A stretch of 64,000 nucleotides of DNA from Diogma glabrata (GCA_963693315.1 OY856187.1:41095242-41159241), one strand, 5' to 3'; numbered from the stretch's first letter, positions 10,725-23,209 are shown. Notes: generated by a model not told the origin, from the letters alone. Made by a program: numbers and translations.

Positions 10725-11586
10725 AATATTTCTGGTAACACTTGTTACAATAATAATTTTATATAACATCTTTTGTGCTTATTTTATTGATATACGATTT
10801 TATATTTTTTATTAAAAAAAGGAATATTTTATTATCTATAAAACTTGCTTTTTTTTAAATGGGGGAATCCCGAACATCTATTTTCCAAAAAGTTTCAAAA
10901 TAAAAATATTTTGAATCAAAATACGTTTAGTTTTCTAAGAAAATTGTTTTCTGTCACAAAATTAATTTTCTTGAAACAAACATTTTTTTTTCTTTCATTA
11001 TAAACAATTTTTACATTAAAACAATTTATATTAGATAATCGTGTGACATCGTGTTTTTCTTGTCGTAAACCTTCATAGTTGTTTTTTGTTTAGTTTACAA
11101 ATTACACTTTACAGTGCATATGTTGGTTGTTAGCATAGAAGTTGATCCTGAAGAAAATCAAAAGTTGAACTTAAAAAATACATTAAAAAAGTGAAATAAT
11201 TTTGGAAATTACATAAGGTTTGTACATAATTATGCAGATTATTTATTGATATAACTAGAACCGTGCTTTCATATCGTTTTATTAATGTATATTTTCGTCC
11301 CATAAAATAAATTTAAAAGAAAATTCTAATTAAAATTTAACAAACGGTTAAATTAAACATTTTAAATATAAATTACATTAAATAAATATATTTTTTGAAA
11401 TGATTATATATTTATATACACTTGATTCTATTATTTCCAATTTTCTGTGAATTTTTTTTTTTTAATTTATGGTGTTCTGCCGTTATTGTAATTTATTTAA
11501 TGGGGATCCTCGTGGTTAATAGTTTATATATGTAAAGTTTATATAAACAATATATAATTTATTTATTTTTTAGAAATACGACGGGT
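10725..11586. other. Spacer between the two genes of the CACTA-like element
   Basis: AT-rich and non-coding. It should hold the 3' end of the transposase transcript and the promoter of the second gene. A splice-acceptor-like TTTTTTAG at 11565-11572 just before the second gene's ATG hints at an extra 5' non-coding exon. Confidence 0.4.
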
Positions 11587-13728
11587 ATGGATGAAGCTAA
11601 TTTAATTTTTTTTAACGAGGGGTCTGAAGATAATGATGGAAAACCACAAGATAATGAACTAGGTATAAATTCATCGATAATCATTGCAATTGCTGACCCA
11701 TTATATAATTTGTTGGTTTCATGGGACATGGAATACCTTTACCCAAAATTAAAAGGTTTTGTAATAGCTATAATATTTTCTTAATAATATGTTTTTAATT
11801 AATTTATATTTTATACAGAATGTGGGTTTGATGAAGAAACTTTAAAATACCTTACAGAAAACGAAATGAGTGTTCACCTAAAGGTGAATTTCCGGACAAA
11901 ATTATTGGAATGGCGTCGCGAAAATGTATAAACATATTTCATATAAGCATATTTCATATATTTTATATAAGCATATTTCTTATAAATAAATTTAATTAAA
12001 ATAATACAATTCAATAATGAAGCACATATATTTTTTAGAACTTCGAAATACTTGCACCAACTTTGAGCAATACCAGTTCATTAAACGAAAAAGTGATGGA
12101 CTGGGTTAATAAAACTAAATTATCATCACACGAATCTTCAGATTTCTTACCCGAAGAAGACCTTAATACTAATTCTGCAAACAATGTGCAAGTAAGAAGC
12201 AAATATTTAAGAAGCTAAGATAATAACTTTCAATAAAACTTATTACATTTTCCAGGAAATAAAATATATTTTTGGTATGCAAAAAGTTATAGAAATAATA
12301 AAAATTTTAAACGAAGATCCCCAAAATTCAACGAGAGAATTGCTGTGCAATAAAATAATTTCTTATCTAATGGATAAAAAATGTTACTTAGTTGCTTCAG
12401 ACTTTGAACAAATAACTGAAAATATCATTAAGCTAGCACCAAATGAATGCAGAGAACTTTATTATAAAGGTGGCGCAAAACCAAGAGGGAAATTATATTA
12501 TAAATTTCGTAACACCTCTTTCAACCTAAGAAAAATAGGCCTCCTAGACACAAAAAACAAAAAATCGAAAGATTTGATAAACAAAATTGCGGTAGCAGAT
12601 ATAACAGGTGAAATAAATTTGACTATTATGCCTAAAACAGTTAGAATACAAATTTTTAAGCCATTGACTTTTGGTAGTCTTAATTTTTCAATAGTTTTCA
12701 ATAATTATTTCAATATTTGGTTTAAGTTTTATATTGTAAAACAATATGTTATAATTTTAGATAACAACACCATTGACACCATTGAATGTGAAGACAATCA
12801 GAAATGGTTAACAACTGGAAGAGAGCCGTGGGAGGTTGTGGAAAGTAAATGGCGTTTAACTTCAAAGTACAGATTACAAAGGTTTAAATCTAATTTTTCT
12901 CATCATATTACGGAATTTTTGAATAATTGGCCACTTTTAAAAGAATCAGTTGGTCCTAGATTGGTAATAAAACTAAATTATTGTTAAATGTAAATGTAAA
13001 TAATTTATATTTGGTATATTTTAGATTGAAATAGATTTTGATGTGAAATTCCCCGAGAAAGGCTCGTTATTAAAGGAAAAATGGAACGAAGATCACTGCT
13101 ATTTTCTTATCAAAAGGCTTAACGGGGTAATCAAAGATAAACATTCTTTAGAAAAACTAAAAAAAATGCAAAATATTTCCATAACACCAGAAAATAAAAG
13201 TATGACAAAAATAGTTATTAACTGATTTATAATAAATTTATTATTAATTATTTTTAATTCACTTTAGATTCAATCACGATGGATTTGATGCTTTTATTTT
13301 ATGCAGCATTATCTCCCACAGCGAGAGTTAAGTATTTAACCAAAAAAAAATTTTGGAAGCCTTCAATAACCGACTCCCAAGAGTCATTTATATTTAAAAC
13401 AAATGAGTCAGATATCAAAGAAATTATTAAAAATAAAAAAAAGAAATACATGGAATATGGTTTGAGCATACAACCAACGATTTTTGCAACAGAATCTGAA
13501 GATAAATCTCCAAAATTTTTGTTATATTACGATGAAATTTTTTACAGTTTTAACGACGTTCTTTCTGCGATAGATATCGCAGTTAAACTTATTTTTGTTT
13601 TTAACTTAAAATATCCATTTGAGTCACAGAAATTTTATGAATTTTTGCAAATTGGGTATTTTAATATTCCTGCGGAAAATGAAGTGTGTGCAGATGTTAC
13701 GCCGTTAGTAAAATTACTCAAGCTTTAA
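11587..13728 (+). CDS. Spliced SAM-like accessory protein of the CACTA-like element (six exons, 590 aa)
   Basis: Exons read as 11587-11755, 11819-11925, 12039-12191, 12256-12963, 13025-13199 and 13268-13728. All introns are GT-AG and 54-113 bp long. The phases join without a stop, giving 1773 nt including TAA. Exons 1-2 encode a SAM-like helical domain at about residues 37-92 (YNLLVSWDMEYLYPKL leading to CGFDEETLKYLTENEM and KLLEWRREN). SAM domains usually mediate protein or RNA contacts and oligomerisation. Exons 4-6 encode a conserved-looking region without a domain I can name (YYKGGAKPRGKLYYKFRN, WPLLKESVGPRL, YPFESQKFYEFLQIGYF). It lies in tandem behind the transposase, inside the same termini, so a role in transposition or regulation is inferred. 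It could also be a captured host gene. Confidence 0.75.
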
Positions 13729-14361
13729 AATTTAATATAATATAATATATTTGTCTCCTAAATTAATGTGAAATAATTAAGTATCTATAAAGTGAAATAA
13801 ATTTTTTAATTTTTTATAAATAATTTACGTATTTCAATTTAAGCGAGAATATTTCCCAGAATATATTGAGAATTCATTATATATTTACGCACGTATGGAT
13901 GCATGTATGTATGCATGATTGTATGCATGTATGTATGTATGTACGTATGTATGTACGTCAAAACAGTGGTTTCGAATCAAAACTTTTCTTTTCTCAATTA
14001 AAACAAAAATTATTTTAAATAAAGACTATTTATATCTTAAATCTGTTAAACAAAGATTTCTACAATAAAAATAAATGCTTTGATTCAAGACATTCGACAA
14101 AAAAAAATTGTTTAACTAGAGATAACAGTTTTCTGTAACAAAAACAAATAATTTTGATTTAAAAAATTTATTTATTCGATACCAAATTACTAGTTTTTAT
14201 TTAAAAAATGGTTTTTTTGATTTATGCTTCATAGTCATGTATCAAATCAAAATACTTTTTTGTTCACAACAAGAAAAAAAAGTATGGGGTGGTATTTATA
14301 CAAGGGAATTTCTTAATACAAAGCAAAAAATACTTGAAAACCGCAATTTTTTTTCTCTGTG
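13729..14361. other. 3' subterminal region of the CACTA-like element
   Basis: Non-coding. It contains a GTAT/GCAT microsatellite at about 13886-13960 and several short blocks (TTGATTCAAGACA, TTTTCTGTAACAAAA, TTTGATTTAAAAAA) that echo the other subterminal region. Such repeats commonly serve as transposase binding sites in CACTA elements; that role is inferred. Confidence 0.45.
13886..13960. repeat. GTAT/GCAT microsatellite
   Basis: Imperfect runs of TATG and GCATG with GTACG interruptions, inside the right part of the transposon. Confidence 0.85.
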
Positions 14362-14363
14362 TC

Positions 14364-14917
14364 CAATCAAAATTTGGAAAAATATGATGAAAGGATGCCG
14401 TCATATTTTTTTTATGTGGATATACGTAATCAAAATATGACGACTACTACATAAATCTTGCCATAAGTCGACAAAACTTCAGCATGAGCTAACTTGCCAT
14501 ACAAAGCAAAAATTTCTATGTCGTTCATCATTAATCTAAAAATAATTCTTTATAACAAGTAATAAGACAGTCAATTTGTTAATTATTATATAAATAAATA
14601 TTGAGATATTTTGAGAAATTAATTTTGTTTATTAAACTAATTTGTTCATTACAAGTCAATTAACAAATTGAACCATCAATATTGGTGACCCTGATGTGAT
14701 CATTCGTATCATTCGTATTACAACAACAACAATAATAATTTCATATTTACTTCAATAAAAATTCGTTACTAAAACTATTTAATTATTTATTGATTATGTA
14801 CTACTAAATTTTTAATTTATTTGCATATATTAATGGTGACAAACGTAAAAATCTATTTTAATTGTAGTTCTTAATATAATTAACACACTTTTATACCAGA
14901 AACCTTTTAATATTATC
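14364..14917. other. Upstream region of the gustatory receptor; possible LTR-leader remnant
   Basis: No gene. The piece ATTGGTGACCCTGATGTGAT at about 14680 resembles the start of the leader after an LTR in some insect retrotransposons. No paired LTR was found, so this is weak. The remainder is AT-rich and should include the receptor promoter. Confidence 0.25.
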
Positions 14918-16157
14918 ATGGAACGCTTCTACGAATTTTTTATACGTTTATCCCAACTTTTTGGGCTGAACCTATTTAACTTTGATTTAAAATCAAAAAC
15001 AGTAAAAAAATCTGCAATTGTGTATGGATACGGCATATCATTTTATGTCTTCGTTTTTGTATGCCACATAAAACATTTTTATGATATAAAATATTTGTAC
15101 AAAAGTGACACAAGCTTGCATTGCATAGCAGGCACAATATTAAACGCCACTTCAATGATATTATTAGTTATAACTTGTTTAGTGAAATATATATACTACA
15201 ACAAATATTTTTTATTATATAATAAAATTTTGAAACTTGTGTTTTTTAACATCCATTTATTGGACAATAATTGCAAACAATTTTTTTTGTATAAAAAAAT
15301 TGTTATTTTAAAATTTGCCGTTCATCCAATAATTCATGTGATTTTCTTTTTTATACAACTCTTTCGTAAAAGTGGGTTGGAAGTTATATATTTACTGTAT
15401 ATGATATTGATTATTTGCTGGAGTACAATATTTTCAATTGATTTTTACGTAATTATTATTATTTTAATTTTAAATTTTAATTATTTGAAAAAAAAGTTAA
15501 AAATTTGTGTAAATTTGATGAATACAAATCATACGCATATTGGTCAGAAAACGGCATATTATGAACTAAATCAGATTTTGAGACAGTATAGTGAATTATT
15601 TAGCTTATTTGAACTAATCAGTATGATTTATTCTAGACATTTCATAGTATATCTGTTGTTTCTATTTATATTTTTAATAATGGCAACGTTTTTTATTACT
15701 TACAATACAATTTTTGAGTCAATAACAGTATTAATCGTTCCTTCTCTTGTAAACATAGGCCTTTATTGTTACAATACATTTAGTTTATTTTGGATAGTTG
15801 AAAAATTACACCAAGAGAAAACAAAATGTGAAGCAATAATGTATGAAGTATTTGAACAAAGATTGGATGCAAATTTAAGCCGGAGTGTAAGTATTAAATA
15901 AATTACTTACTTCTACAAGTAAAATAACAATAACTTTTGTTAAAGTTAAATATCCTGAGAATGCAAATGCAGTTACAATGTGTTGATTTTACATTGTGTA
16001 CAATGTTTACAATAAATTATTCCACATTACCAGGTGTAAGTGGTATGGTATTGGTATTAATCGTAAACAAGATATTTTTAATTTTATGTTTTTGTAGATG
16101 ATATCTTCAGCGATGACATTTATTTTGCTAATAATTCAATACATGAATAAAATTTAA
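14918..16157 (+). CDS. Gustatory receptor (insect 7tm_7 family), three exons
   Basis: Exons 14918-15886, 15946-16035 and 16098-16157 join in phase 0 to 372 aa, a normal length for the family. Both donors read GTAAGT. The protein is strongly hydrophobic, with about seven membrane segments, the usual topology for these inverted-orientation ligand-gated channels of taste neurons. The last exons carry the conserved C-terminal part: MQLQCVDFTLCTMFTINYST (TM7 entry) then TFILLIIQY, matching the family signature TYhhhhhQF. Two short 3' introns in phase 0 are typical of insect gustatory receptors. The start ATG is followed by an amphipathic N-terminus before TM1. The single large first exon resembles fly Gr22/36/59-type receptors, but I cannot name an orthologue. 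No defect was seen. Ligand unknown. Confidence 0.85.
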
Positions 16158-16499
16158 AAATTGTTTTCAATTTCACAAGGAGAGTGTCAAAACTAAATAA
16201 ACCCACAAACTCGAAACTCAGGGTTTATGTAACCGTTACAAAATTTTTTTTATCTAACATCACAAAATAAAATAACAAAATTTATGTGGGAATTTTTCAA
16301 AAATATCCCTAGAAAATTATAAACGACAAAGTAAGTCGTAATAAAGTAGGCCAAAGGAGATGTTAAAAAAAACAAAAAAGCCGACCGTCGCAACAAAAAA
16401 CCTAAAAGTCTATTCAAACGTAAAAAAGGAATCAATCTGTCAAATTATTACCAATGCCTAAATCCAAAACAGAAAATTATTTAAAAACATCACTGGCTC
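16158..16499. other. Downstream of the receptor gene, nothing recognised
   Basis: AT-rich sequence; the short open frame on the minus strand has no recognisable protein features. Confidence 0.4.
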
Positions 16500-16955
16500 T
16501 TAGGAAACTTTATTTTAATTTGAATTGACGCCAATGAAATTCTCTAAAATGTAATGAAATCATTTAATTTAACCAATTACAGTGATAATAGGGCAATTAT
16601 GATGAAAATTTTTTGCCTTAGTTTTATTTGAATTTAAACCAATGAAGTTCTCTAAAATGTAATCATTCAATTTCACCAATAACATTTGAATTATACTAAT
16701 AACAAATATGTATACGACTGGCCTACTGGAATATTAAAAATTATCAATCTAATTTTGAAATAATTAACTGATATCACAGTAGGCCAACGTATAATTCATA
16801 AAAAATATATAATTAAATGAAAAAATTCTCATAATTTTTTAAAAAATTCCTCAAGCAAGTAGTATCGATAAAATATACATCAATATACTTGCTTTAGAAA
16901 TTTTTGGCAAAAAATTATTTCGAATTATCACCGCCCTTGGGAAATTATAACTAAA
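16500..16955. repeat. GGCCTACTG repeat family, copy
   Basis: Contains TGGCCTACTGGAATATTAAA and, about 60 bp on, ATATCACAGTAGGCCAACGT, an inverted pair. It also has CCTCAAGCAAGTAGTAT and the block TTATCACCGCCCTTGGGAAA. The same modules recur at 18110-18250 and in the 52.1-53.8 kb array. Confidence 0.75.
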
Positions 16956-18109
16956 TATTTTTTTTTCACTTAATAAAAAACATGACTTAATAAAGTATGC
17001 CGAACATCAGTACTAGATATGTACTAAAAATTTCGAACTTAACACTTATAGCGTTTTCAATTCTACAAAAAAATTAAATGTGACTTTTTTTTGCACTTTT
17101 TTTTCAGGTCACATTTTTACTGTTCGATTCTCGAAAAAATTTGACCGGAAAAAATTTACGTTTTCTTTTCTCGATTTGGATACAAGTTTCAAACTTTTTG
17201 AGGGCAAATATTTTGCATTTTTTGACTTTTTCTTAAGAGACGATGCAATAATTTTGCCTTATTTAATATATAAATGTATTATAAAAAATAAGAGAAAACA
17301 TATTTTTAATGATGTATTTTTCTTAAATAAAAATAATTAAATAGTGTAAAAATAATAATATACATTAAAAAATTTAATTCCTTTATTTTGTTAAACAAAT
17401 TTGACAGATCTAAAATTTGTGACTTTTTTCTGTTCGATTCTCAAGTATTTTAAGGGTGAAAATGAAAAAATAAATACAAAACTACAAAAAAAATGCAAAA
17501 CTGAAAAAGTTTTGCCCGCTCTGAGGTCAAAACTTAAATCGAGAAACGAAAATGCTATGATAAATGCTATTAGATGAATAGTAACATCTAACGGCTAGCC
17601 AATAGATAATTTTTGACTTTCTTGCTGATGTGATTTTTTAACACGTTTTTTCTTGTTTTTAAAAAAACAAGAGTTTTTAAGCGACTCGTTCATTCAATTA
17701 GAATTGTGTTCAGAACCAAAAAGAATTATAATAAAAACACTACAATAGTTATTATAAAAACATATAATTTTAATGAAATTGATGTAAATGATAAATGTAA
17801 ATGAATTGATAAATGTACTCGTATTCAAATTTATATATATTTTAATAAATTTCTTGAATGATCTATTCTAATAAAAATGAAATAATATTTGGAGTAATTG
17901 TATAACATAGCAGAATAAAAAAGGGTTATATAAAAGGCTAACGTAGTAAAACAACAGCATTGCGGCTACTCAATAAAGATATAGAGATATCTACTCTACA
18001 TTATTATAGCCATAAATACGAGCTATAAAAGTAAAAAATCAATTAATATCTGTTAATTAATAAATTTGTTTTTAATTAAAAGATAATTGTTTCAATTATT
18101 TAGTTATGA
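16956..18109. other. AT-rich intergenic DNA
   Basis: No gene supported. An 86-codon frame at 17080-17340 is low-complexity Phe/Lys-rich and shows no domain. A motif CTGTTCGATTCTC occurs twice (about 17120 and 17430), so part of this may be old repeat sequence. Confidence 0.35.
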
Positions 18110-18260
18110 TGGGAAAAAAATTTTTAAACGAACCTCGACCAATAATTTCCCATAATTTTTATTTTGGAAATTCTTCAAGCTATACTTGAAATTTTCGAAA
18201 AAAAATTTTGAAGTATCACCGCCCTTGGCAAATTACTACTGATATTTTATTAATTATTCA
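18110..18260. repeat. GGCCTACTG repeat family, fragment
   Basis: Shares the modules GGAAATTCTTCAAGC, TTTTGAAGTATCACCGCCCTTGGC and AAATTACTACTGATA with the copies at 16.8 kb and 52-53 kb. Confidence 0.65.
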
Positions 18261-19489
18261 AGTTGGGTTTTGCATGAGATCCCAATATTTTTATGATTTT
18301 TTACTTACCACCCAATAGTAGCTCTTTTGCGACGGTGATATGCACAGAAAAATTCTCCAATACCTCCCGGATGGTGTTTAACATAAAAATAATATTTAAT
18401 CGATAGTTCAGATGATAGATATTATTATAGTAAAACCGAATGATTTCTGTCAAAAATTTCGGGGCTTATGATAATACCACCACAGGCTAGAACTAATATT
18501 AATTAATAAAAAATACTAAGTTTAACAGATTTATTGATCTATTCTAAAATCTAAGCCGTTTGTTGTTTTGTGGTGTTGCTGATTTTTTCAATTTCATTTT
18601 CATGATTTCAAAAGGGTTTAGTCGATGAATATTTAAAACGAATCTTTTAAATCCTGTAAAAAAGCATAAGATATCTAAATTTTCATATTTTATTCTGGTT
18701 GAATATGGTGAATAGGAAATGAAAACTTATCTCCATCACAATCAAGAAATAAGAAAAATTTTAAGAGTAACTTTAGATGATAAAAGTCAACACGAATCAT
18801 TTTTAGTAAAAATTTAAATATTTCAAACTCTTTATGTGAATTTTATGAGAGTATATGTTATAAATTTTTAAAATGACATATTTTTCCCAAACGTATAAAA
18901 CAATATATAAATATCTTATTTGGTGATACTTAAGGACCTATATGTAATTGAGTTGAACACTAAAAAGCTTCATGAAGTATATGTGCTAACACATAGATTG
19001 TATAAACATTACATAATTTACAGGTACAGGGTTCTGTTTATATCCCTAACACATTCATTAGTTTTAATCGTGCCCGAAATTCTGTGAAAATTAAAAAAGC
19101 GTTTAGGGTCTATTATAAATTTCTTTTGACTTATAAAATTAAAGTATTAAAAGTTTGCTGTAACACGCTAGCTTTCCTGTTTGTTAATAATATGTCAAAA
19201 TATAGAAATAGCTCAGCAGCTTTTTTCTATTTTATAGTTTTCATTCTTCTCACATATGGGTTGATACTGCTTTTCTTCGGGGTTACAGACATTAAAAAAT
19301 CGAAATTTATTTCATCCTTGACAATTAGAACAGCTTTTACATACATTTGCTTTTTAACTACAAGCGCAAAACCCTCATCCTATAGGACACACATCCACTA
19401 AAACCAAAGTTAAGACTAAAAGTTTTGAGCTTCTTTATTGCACTGAAAGATGTTACGAAAACAACCCCTACACCAGACTCAAAAGAAAC
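18261..19489. other. Intergenic, nothing recognised
   Basis: AT-rich. A 105-codon frame at 19084-19401 has mixed hydrophobic composition but no domain I recognise, and no splice context supports it. Confidence 0.35.
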
Positions 19490-19759
19490 TTAAGAGAATC
19501 TTTCATTAAAGTAGTATGACAGACCCAACAGCTTACATTCGAAATGGCAACGTATAATAACTAAGTTGGAATGTCTAGTTTTTTTCGAACAATTATAGGC
19601 AATTTTGTCCACACGGTTCGCACCGAATGGAAACAGCCAAAATCCATCACATGCTGTAATCACCTTTTCATCTATTTGTTCTAAAGTTTGGATGTGAGCA
19701 CTTAAAAATATGCAATTAAAGTTAACACTATTTTTGTATGCCATATGAGAAGAAAACAC
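19490..19759 (-). other. Unrecognised 89-codon open frame
   Basis: The translation looks less biased than random AT-rich frames: VNFNCIFLSAHIQTLEQIDE and ITACDGFWLFPFGANRVDK, with several Cys. I do not recognise it. It lies just before a PLE 3' fragment on the other strand and may be an element remnant or an exon. Confidence 0.2.
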
Positions 19760-19865
19760 TATCTAATAGCAAAACTTTGTTTCAGCTTCAGCGTTCATTT
19801 GCATGAACTTTAACAAGCCAAAAAATGTAAGAGTACTTTATTAATAAATATAATTATATTGCGTT

Positions 19866-20165
19866 CATCCAGAGTACATTCAATTGAGAGACTTGGTCAC
19901 AAACACCACAAATATGAAGTTGCGCTTTTATTTATCGGAACATAAAAGTGCAACATTGAACAAACAAATAAATAAACCGAGTATAGCGGAACATTTGGTG
20001 ATTTCAAATCATAAAATAGATATCACTAATTCTAAAATAATAAAACCTGTGATTAAAAAATGGAAATTGGATGCATTTGAATCCCTTTACATGCTAAAAA
20101 CTAATAATCTTATGAAAACAGAAGATGAAAACATCCCATCTCCATTATTTAACCTAATAAAATAA
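19866..20165 (+). pseudogene. Penelope-like element, C-terminal GIY-YIG domain fragment
   Basis: The frame ends with the layout seen at the C-terminus of PLE proteins: FYLSEHKSAT, AEHLVISNHKIDI, then WKLDAFESLYMLK and a final SPLFNLIK. It lacks the reverse transcriptase and the GIY-YIG core, so it is a 5'-truncated copy. The block LDAFESLY recurs in the fragment at 38522-38740, and LDRLEEIEIY at the same place in the PLE at 25.7 kb. Confidence 0.65.
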
Positions 20166-22239
20166 TAAAATTTACAATCACTTAATTAATTTTCAACCCG
20201 TCCTCTTAAATTTTTTCAGTTGATTATTTTGATACGTCACAATGTCAATTAGTAATATGTACATGTTTTTATTTCTACATAAATGATGAACACTTTTTGT
20301 TTGTAAAGCTAAGTAATAATATTACATGTAGATGTAATACAGCTGTTCAAATTTATTTTGTTTGTAAACAAGTTGTTTGGTGAGATGATATATGGAATTT
20401 TAAATGTATAATTTATATACGATGAAAGGGATAATGGAAAGAGAGACAGAAAACTGAAAAATCCTACTATATATACTTGACCATTTTGTTCGGTCGAAAA
20501 GATTATATTTTTAAAAATAAAAGTGAAAACATTTATGTGAATTGAAATTATTAATAAAATTGTAGTAATTTTTATTTGTGATTTAATTGAATAAAGTTAT
20601 ATACATACAGATATAACTTTATTAACCCATAATAAATTTTTATCTATTAAGTGTTATAAAGGTGATTATGTCGTGTAAATAATATTATATGAAAAGTTTC
20701 AATTTTTTTAGTCAGTTCTCCTGTGATGAAGCTAATAAGAAGATTTTTAGTAATCTAAATGATGATGGCGAAAGTTGGGATTGAGTGAATTAATAGAAGT
20801 CAAAAATGTACATGTAGATAATAAAAATGGAGTGGAATATGGAATTTATTTATTTATTTATTTTTCATATGGATACAAAACAAGCAATAAAGCTCACAAA
20901 CATGCATCTCTGTTAAAATACAAAAAATTTAAAACGTTCATAATCTCTAGTTACAAAAAAAATTACAAATAAATAAAATACAAAAAAATGAACAAAAAGA
21001 ACAAAAAATTTAAAAGGAAATAAAAAAAAAATAAAATTTAAATTAGAAAAATCAAGTATCAAAATGGAATGTATTAAAATGTTTAAATGGGAATAAAGTT
21101 GTGCGATAGATTTCGTTTGGTATTTGCTATCTCAATACAAGGAGATGGAAAAACTAATAGTGTTATGCATTTTGGACTTTATTACGAAAAATATAATATA
21201 ATAATTCGCACTACGAGAAAACCTGAATCTATTCAAAAGAAACTAGAAAAGAAACTTAGAAATCTCTCATCCATCACAAAAAATTTTTAAAAACTTAATG
21301 TTTAAGGAATTTTAATTTAATATCCAAAAATATTTTAATAGAAAAACAAACACAAACAAAAAATTATATAAATCAAAATAAAATATAATTGTGGTGAAAC
21401 ACAAAACTAAAATCATTTCTCAAAAAAATTTAAAATTTAGCATGCATTGATTTCCTTAACATTTATGAAAAAAACAAAAAATATATTATTATTTTTCGGA
21501 TTTTGTTTCCAGAGTTTTTTTTAAAGAGTTCTTGTTTTTTCGATTTAAAAAAGAATTAAAAAAGTTTCCAAAATGTGTTTTGTTTTCCATTAATCAAAAA
21601 AGTTATTATTCCAAAACTTAAACATAAATGTAAATTATATTAAATAATAAATTCTTAAATTGTTCAATTCGCTAAACATTCTTCAATAAAACAAAGTTCA
21701 CAATAAAAATGTTTATGTAAAGTGACGCATTTTATTGATAAATTAATTATTAAACTTCTGAAAACTTTGGCTATGTTAAAACTAATATGTACTTGAAAAT
21801 CAAAACTAATATTCTGGCCATAAAAGATCATAAGGAAACATTAAAGAGGAAAAAAATATTATCTGAAATCAAAATGGATCAAATTAATTTTTGGAAGTAT
21901 ACAATGATCAACTGCTTGAATACATGCTACTTTACTTCGTTCTACATTATAGCACAACTAGCTATATAATAAAGCTTACAGTATTATTTATATATGATGA
22001 TCCGCGTCAAACGCATGTATAAATTGTAGTCTTCAAATATACTCAATAAATGGTCCAAATACCATAATATCAACTTATGCCATTTCCATTTCTTCTTTCC
22101 CAAACAAGCTCTTAATCTAATCCGAATTTCAATTTATCATCGCTAGCATTTTGAATATAATTACATGTTCACTTTCCAAACCAAACTCTTAACGTCACTG
22201 CCTAACGTGTACAACGTAAGTACAACCATCGTATTACAC
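20166..22239. other. AT-rich intergenic DNA
   Basis: About 2 kb with no supportable gene. Short frames at 20775-20972, 21087-21290 and 21787-21969 are Lys/Asn-rich with no recognisable domain. A perfect hairpin, AATAAAGTTATAT to ATATAACTTTATT, lies at about 20591-20623. Confidence 0.4.
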
Positions 22240-22425
22240 GTTCAACTTTTATTAAAAATGTATTTTTATTTATTAACAAACGATTTTTACTGTTAGAAAT
22301 AAAATAATGTATCGAGCGCGGGACGACAAAAAATTTTCCACGCTGTAATTAATTTATTTCTAACAGTAAAATTTATTTTTCCTTTAATTAAATATACGTT
22401 TTTTATAGAAAATTGAACGTAGAAT
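22240..22425. repeat. Imperfect inverted repeat (MITE-like)
   Basis: Inner arms TACTGTTAGAAATAAA and TTTATTTCTAACAGTA are exact over 16 bp. Outer ends ACGTTCAA and TTGAACGT also pair. The centre is unusually GC-rich (TCGAGCGCGGGACGAC). Confidence 0.65.
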
Positions 22426-23209
22426 ACAATGGTTATACTAAACACTCTTTATTTTTGTTGTAAAGTGAATAAAATCGATTTAAACATTTTATTTGTTTAT
22501 AAAAATAGGAATATGTTAATAATTTTTATTAACTTTATTTTTCTTTAAAGCATATTTTAATTTTAAAATAAAATAAACTTAAAGTTTCTATCTTTAATAC
22601 AACCGAAGCTATGAACTTTTGAAATTAAGTTTTCAAGCCAAAAATCACGAAATTTTTTAGATTTAGGCTCTTTTTTCCAAACAAAAAAAAACAAACAAAA
22701 ATCCTCGAACAAGTGTATCGTGTTTTTTCAAAATAAAACCCTAAAAAAACTTCAGCCAAATCAAAAGTATGTTGGTCAGAAATGTGTTCGTTTGTAAAAG
22801 AATGACCCTTTTACTTAAATAGAGGTCACCAATACACAGGTTGTTATAACTTTATTTGTTTTAGTTAGGTTTGTTTCCCTGGTAGATAATTTCAATATGA
22901 AAAAAACTTTCTATAAATTTCGTTATTTATTTTTTTCAATTTTAATTATTATCTCGATTAAAAACATTATTCTTATATTACTTAACGTTTTAGCATCCTT
23001 ACAAAAGAGACTGACACCAACAACGAGACTTAAAGTTAATAATGTTGATCATATTTGAAATATGATTAATTGGATTTATTTGCTTACTGAATATTGAGGA
23101 TTTTGAGATTGTTTACGGGACGAAACCAAAACTAAACAACAACAACAATGTTACTATATGTGTTATTATGGTTTTCCATATTATTCACTGTTTGTGTGCT
23201 TTTGTCCCT
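22426..23209. other. Intergenic, nothing recognised
   Basis: AT-rich sequence with no supportable gene; its right end adjoins the 3' region of a minus-strand PLE. Confidence 0.4.

Larger units (their letters stand above)
7612..14361 (+). mobile_element. Apparently complete CACTA-like (CMC) DNA transposon with two genes
   Basis: The element begins CACAGAGAAAAA and ends in the reverse complement (TTTTTCTCTGTG). It is bracketed by TC at 7610-7611 and 14362-14363, fitting the CAC-type ends and 2-3 bp duplications of the CMC superfamily. If the terminal C is left out, a 4-bp GTCC duplication also fits. The subterminal regions share an inverted block, TTTTCTTGTTG followed by an AAAAA-rich stretch. 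Inside are a transposase gene (8202-10724) and a six-exon SAM-like gene (11587-13728), both on the plus strand and both open. Conserved termini and two intact frames suggest recent or current activity. Confidence 0.75.

Noticed and set aside
7609..14364. 4-bp GTCC target duplication for the CACTA-like element
   Set aside because: It fits the bases, but a TC duplication with CAC-type ends fits the superfamily better; both are noted as possible.
14640..14720. LTR retrotransposon leader (TGGTGACCC)
   Set aside because: No second LTR, gag or pol nearby; kept only as a weak remark.
17080..17340. 86-codon frame rich in Phe and Lys
   Set aside because: Low complexity from AT-rich DNA, no domain and no splice or promoter context.
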